Part shown: piece after piece, positions 61,639 to 64,000 of the stretch
How the letters are laid out: every line of letters begins with the position of its first letter
How positions within the stretch are numbered: position 1 is the stretch's first letter
Assembly (NCBI GenBank): GCA_002245135.1
Contig: NGBS01000303.1
Coordinates: forward strand, 115,379 to 179,378
DNA from: Proteromonas lacertae
Taxonomy: Eukaryota; Sar; Bigyra; Opalinata; Proteromonadidae
Direction: 5' to 3'
DNA: 64,000 bases
The notes under the pieces: model-generated
The model's input: the letters and a program-made list of their open reading frames with translations, nothing else
Told to the model about the DNA's origin: nothing
Databases searched by the model: none
Translations under genes and position numbers: made by a program

Positions 61639-63246
61639 ATGTTTCACATCTATATTGTCATATTTATTTTGTTTCTCTCCTTCAAAAAAGTCAATTCGTT
61701 AAGGTTGAGTGGTAAAATAGTCACTCAAGACAGCTGGTATGTTGTAACGAGGTATTGTTTCAAAAGTTATCCAAATATATATGATTCTATTGTATACTCA
61801 TTTTCTAAATGGTCTGCACCTTACCTTAACAACCTATTCTTATTTAACACCTCCGTTACATTAGATGATATACTGACTTCCCCTCTATCATGTTATGATA
61901 AAATGGAGTTATCTTGGGTATATATTATAAAATATTGTTATAAAAATAGACATACTCCAGACATGACAAATACAAAGTAACACCATTTCCTTTATATATG
62001 AGATCTGGTGAAGTGCAATGTTTTTTCATAGTAATTGGCAATTGTAATACATCATCACAAAGTAGTATGAGTCAAAGAGACATAGATACAGAGTATTTGT
62101 TTCTATTAAGAAATGGTAAGAATGAATGGGATTATGAGTTATCCTATGATGAACGAGGAATGTTGATATTTTCGATATTATTCTTTTTAATCGAAATATT
62201 TCTAACATTTGGAAGTTTTATGATAAGTAATAATTTAAGAAGAATCGAAAAATATCATCCAACCGTAAAAATCTTAAACTATTCAATCTACATACAAGAT
62301 TGTAGTTGTTTATTTTTACTGTTATATTATTTATTTTACAGTGATTCAGGAAAGATATTTCCATTATTACGATTATTTTCATCATTGTTTTATACAATGA
62401 GTGAGAGTTTAATAATTCTATTATTTATCTTAATTGGTAAAGGTTGGACAATAATTCGTCGAAAAATCAGTCGAAATGGTCGAGTTCGAATCTCTGTTTA
62501 TTACAGTATCTATTTAGGAATATCTATGGTTTCAATCCTATATCGAGAAATAATGAATAAACCATATAATAATAATATATTCTATTATACTCTTCCTGGT
62601 TACTTTTTGATGGTATTAAAATTTGTTGTAATAATTTGGTATATATATTCGATATTTACAACCTTTCGTCAAAGTCCTCGAAAACATCATTTTTATTACA
62701 AATTTATCAGTTTATGTATGTTATATTCCTATTGAATATAATCTTTGTATTATCAATTGATAAAAGTTCTGAGATGAATCGATTTTTATATTATTATATA
62801 AGTCATTTTGTATTATTATTTTCAATCCAATTTGTGATGTTATTATTATATAATCCAAATACTCACTGCAACAGTTCATTTCCATTTCATCAACGACTTC
62901 ATGAAACGTGTGATACAAATATAATAGTCAATTTGGTAAAGCTAGTAATATATAATTAACATAAAAATAAATATATGTTAATATATATTAAATAGATATA
63001 ATAACTGATTTAACTAAAGAACTCAATCGACAATTTACATTATTAAAAGATGTTTCAAAGGATGTTAGAAAATGTTTAGGTGAGAATTTGCAAAGTCTTC
63101 GTTCTTGTATAATTATAGAAGATGAAATTACTAATGAAGTAACTCCAATATTGAATGGAAATAGTGAAAGTAATTATATTGATGGTAGTGTTGATGTGAG
63201 AAGAACACCATTTCCTAGTCCTGAATCACATATTTTTGTTTTATAA
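61639..63246 (+). CDS. GPR180/TMEM145-like seven-TM protein, left copy
   Basis: Signal peptide (MFHIYIVIFILFLSFKKVNS), a lumenal domain, then seven hydrophobic segments, about 505 aa with introns at about 61919-61949 and 62936-62998. The core LSYDERGMLIFSILFFLIE, then IGKGWTIIRRKI, matches the GOST-family members GPR180 and TMEM145 (intimal-thickness related receptors). Frame fails twice compared with the inverted copy at the window edge: TTATATTCC at 62721-62729 lacks one T, and 62920-62935 lacks a net base. The last exon (DVSKDVRKCLGENL...) is open to a stop at 63246. Either the left copy carries consensus errors or it is a recent pseudogene. Confidence 0.65.
62633..63051 (+). repeat. Inverted repeat, left arm
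   Basis: This 419-bp stretch is repeated almost identically in reverse at 63578-64000. It covers the last transmembrane part of the GPR180-like gene, its final intron and the start of its last exon. Similarity stops sharply after AAAAGAT, although both downstream sequences still code for related tails. Confidence 0.85.
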
Positions 63247-63433
63247 TGCGAATGGTAAATAATAGTTGAGAAATTAAAATTTATATTTATTTAATACCTT
63301 TCAATTCTTTCTTTCATCTACAAATATATATATCAACAAAAATACCAGAGTATTAATTTTAATATTTCTTTAAAAAATCATCAACAAAAATAATAATTTT
63401 AACAATAAATATAAAACAAAAAATTAAGCTAAT
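63247..63433. other. Spacer between tail-to-tail paralogues
   Basis: About 187 bp of AT-rich non-coding DNA between the stop codons of the two convergent GPR180-like genes, serving as 3' ends for both. No motif beyond A/T runs. Confidence 0.5.
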
Positions 63434-64000
63434 TTACTGAGTTGAATTATCATTTTCATCTTCTGATATTCTGTTATTACTAACAGTCATAAGATTCTCC
63501 ATATTGTCTGATATTATCATTGATTTCTGTATGGCTATTAAAGTAGCTCCTAATGATTTATTCATATCTTTAGATATATCTTTTAATAATGTAAATTGTC
63601 GATTGAGTTCTTTAGTTAAATCAGTTATTATATCTATTTAATATATATTAACATATATTTATTTTTATGTTATATTATATATATACTAGCTTTACCAATT
63701 GAACTATTTATATTTGTATCACACGTTTCATGAAGTCGTTGATGAAATGGAAATGAACTGTTGCAGTGAGTATTTGGATTATATAATAATAACATCACAA
63801 ATTGGATTGAAAATAATAATACAAAATGACTTATATAATAATATAAAAATCGATTCATCTCAGAACTTTTATCAATTGATAATACAAAGATTATATTCAA
63901 TAGGAAATATAACATACATAAACTGATAAATTTGTAATAAAAATGATGTTTTCGAGGACTTTGACGAAAGGTTGTAAATATCGAATATATATACCAAATT
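63434..64000 (-). CDS. GPR180/TMEM145-like seven-TM protein, right copy (partial, runs off window)
   Basis: Partial minus-strand gene; only the last transmembrane segments and cytosolic tail are inside the window. Reading is continuous: YKFISLCMLYFLLNII, then RFLYYYISHFVLLFSI, a Cys/His region (HQRLHETCDTNINSS), a short intron (about 63687-63626), and the tail DISKDMNKSLGATL... ending at 63434. Where it overlaps the left copy it is nearly identical at DNA level including the intron, but it has no frame breaks. The tail differs from the left copy (DISKDMNKSLGA against DVSKDVRKCLGE). Confidence 0.75.
63578..64000 (-). repeat. Inverted repeat, right arm
   Basis: Reverse-complement partner of 62633-63051; continues past the window end. 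Spacer between the arms is about 526 bp. Confidence 0.85.

Noticed and set aside
63699-63926. Plus-strand ORF with NCCSEYLDYIII wording, repeated at 62721-62918 on the minus strand
   Set aside because: Both are antisense of the two GPR180-like copies; the sense frames hold the transmembrane segments.
1-64000. tRNA, rRNA, CRISPR or transposon genes
   Set aside because: I saw no cloverleaf-like GC-richer stretch with tRNA boxes, no regular repeat-spacer array and no transposase, integrase or reverse transcriptase motif in the reading frames.
62633-64000. Inverted repeat as a transposon terminal repeat or viral hairpin
   Set aside because: The arms are coding sequence plus intron of a host seven-TM gene, so a gene duplication explains them without a mobile element.

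Overview
The window is nuclear DNA from a eukaryotic microbe with a very AT-rich, gene-dense genome. The evidence is poly-Q, poly-N and poly-D/E runs, standard stop codons, and almost every gene cut by tiny spliceosomal introns of about 22-45 nt with a GTAT-type donor and a TAG acceptor, many of them little more than (TA)n or (TTA)n. The gene set is that of an aerobic, mitochondriate unicellular organism: complex I subunit NDUFS8, a mitochondrial PPR-like protein, PRC2 subunit EED, SAGA subunit SPT20, PDS5, DDX1, USB1, PTAR1, SulP, P5A-ATPase. Composition and the EGF-like surface proteins recall dictyostelid-type amoebozoans, but the introns are unusually short and I cannot place the lineage.

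Layout. 0-10 kb: SPT20 (-), a secreted EGF protein (+), a DIPP-type Nudix hydrolase (-), a mitochondrial PPR-like protein (+), a small securin-like protein with KEN box and D-box (-), and a GAF-like protein (+). 10-25 kb: a TBC protein lacking its usual N-terminus (-), an Hsp70-like ATPase fused to a long coiled coil, a membrane anchor and a Tudor/SH3-like domain (-), a giant helical-repeat protein with zinc finger and PH-like domains (+), and a BTB-SPRY protein (+). 24-36 kb: a giant HECT E3 ligase with MIB/HERC2, UBA and RanBP2 finger modules (-), EED (+), a coiled-coil protein (-), NDUFS8 (-). 36-48 kb: P5A-ATPase (+), a multi-EGF surface protein (-), a coiled-coil/acidic/membrane/Tudor-like protein (-), and two tandem secreted repeat paralogues (-). 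48-64 kb: PTAR1 (-), DDX1 (+), USB1 (-), PDS5 (-) with an E2F-like site in its promoter, a Rib2-like deaminase (-), a SulP/SLC26 transporter (+), a small Cys-rich membrane protein (+), and a tail-to-tail inverted pair of GPR180/TMEM145-like seven-TM genes, the second running off the window.

How it fits together. These are mostly unrelated housekeeping and regulatory genes packed with tens to hundreds of bases between them; divergent pairs often share about 30-100 bp. A loose cell-cycle theme exists (securin candidate, PDS5 with an E2F-type site, HECT ligase) but the genes are not clustered. The most novel items are the Hsp70-coiled-coil-membrane-Tudor protein, a second membrane protein with the same Tudor-like module, the secreted IPS-repeat pair, and the inverted gene duplication with a sharp homology boundary. 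No tRNA, rRNA, CRISPR array or intact transposon was recognised. Several genes need a single-base indel correction, which points to residual consensus errors and should be kept in mind for all gene models.
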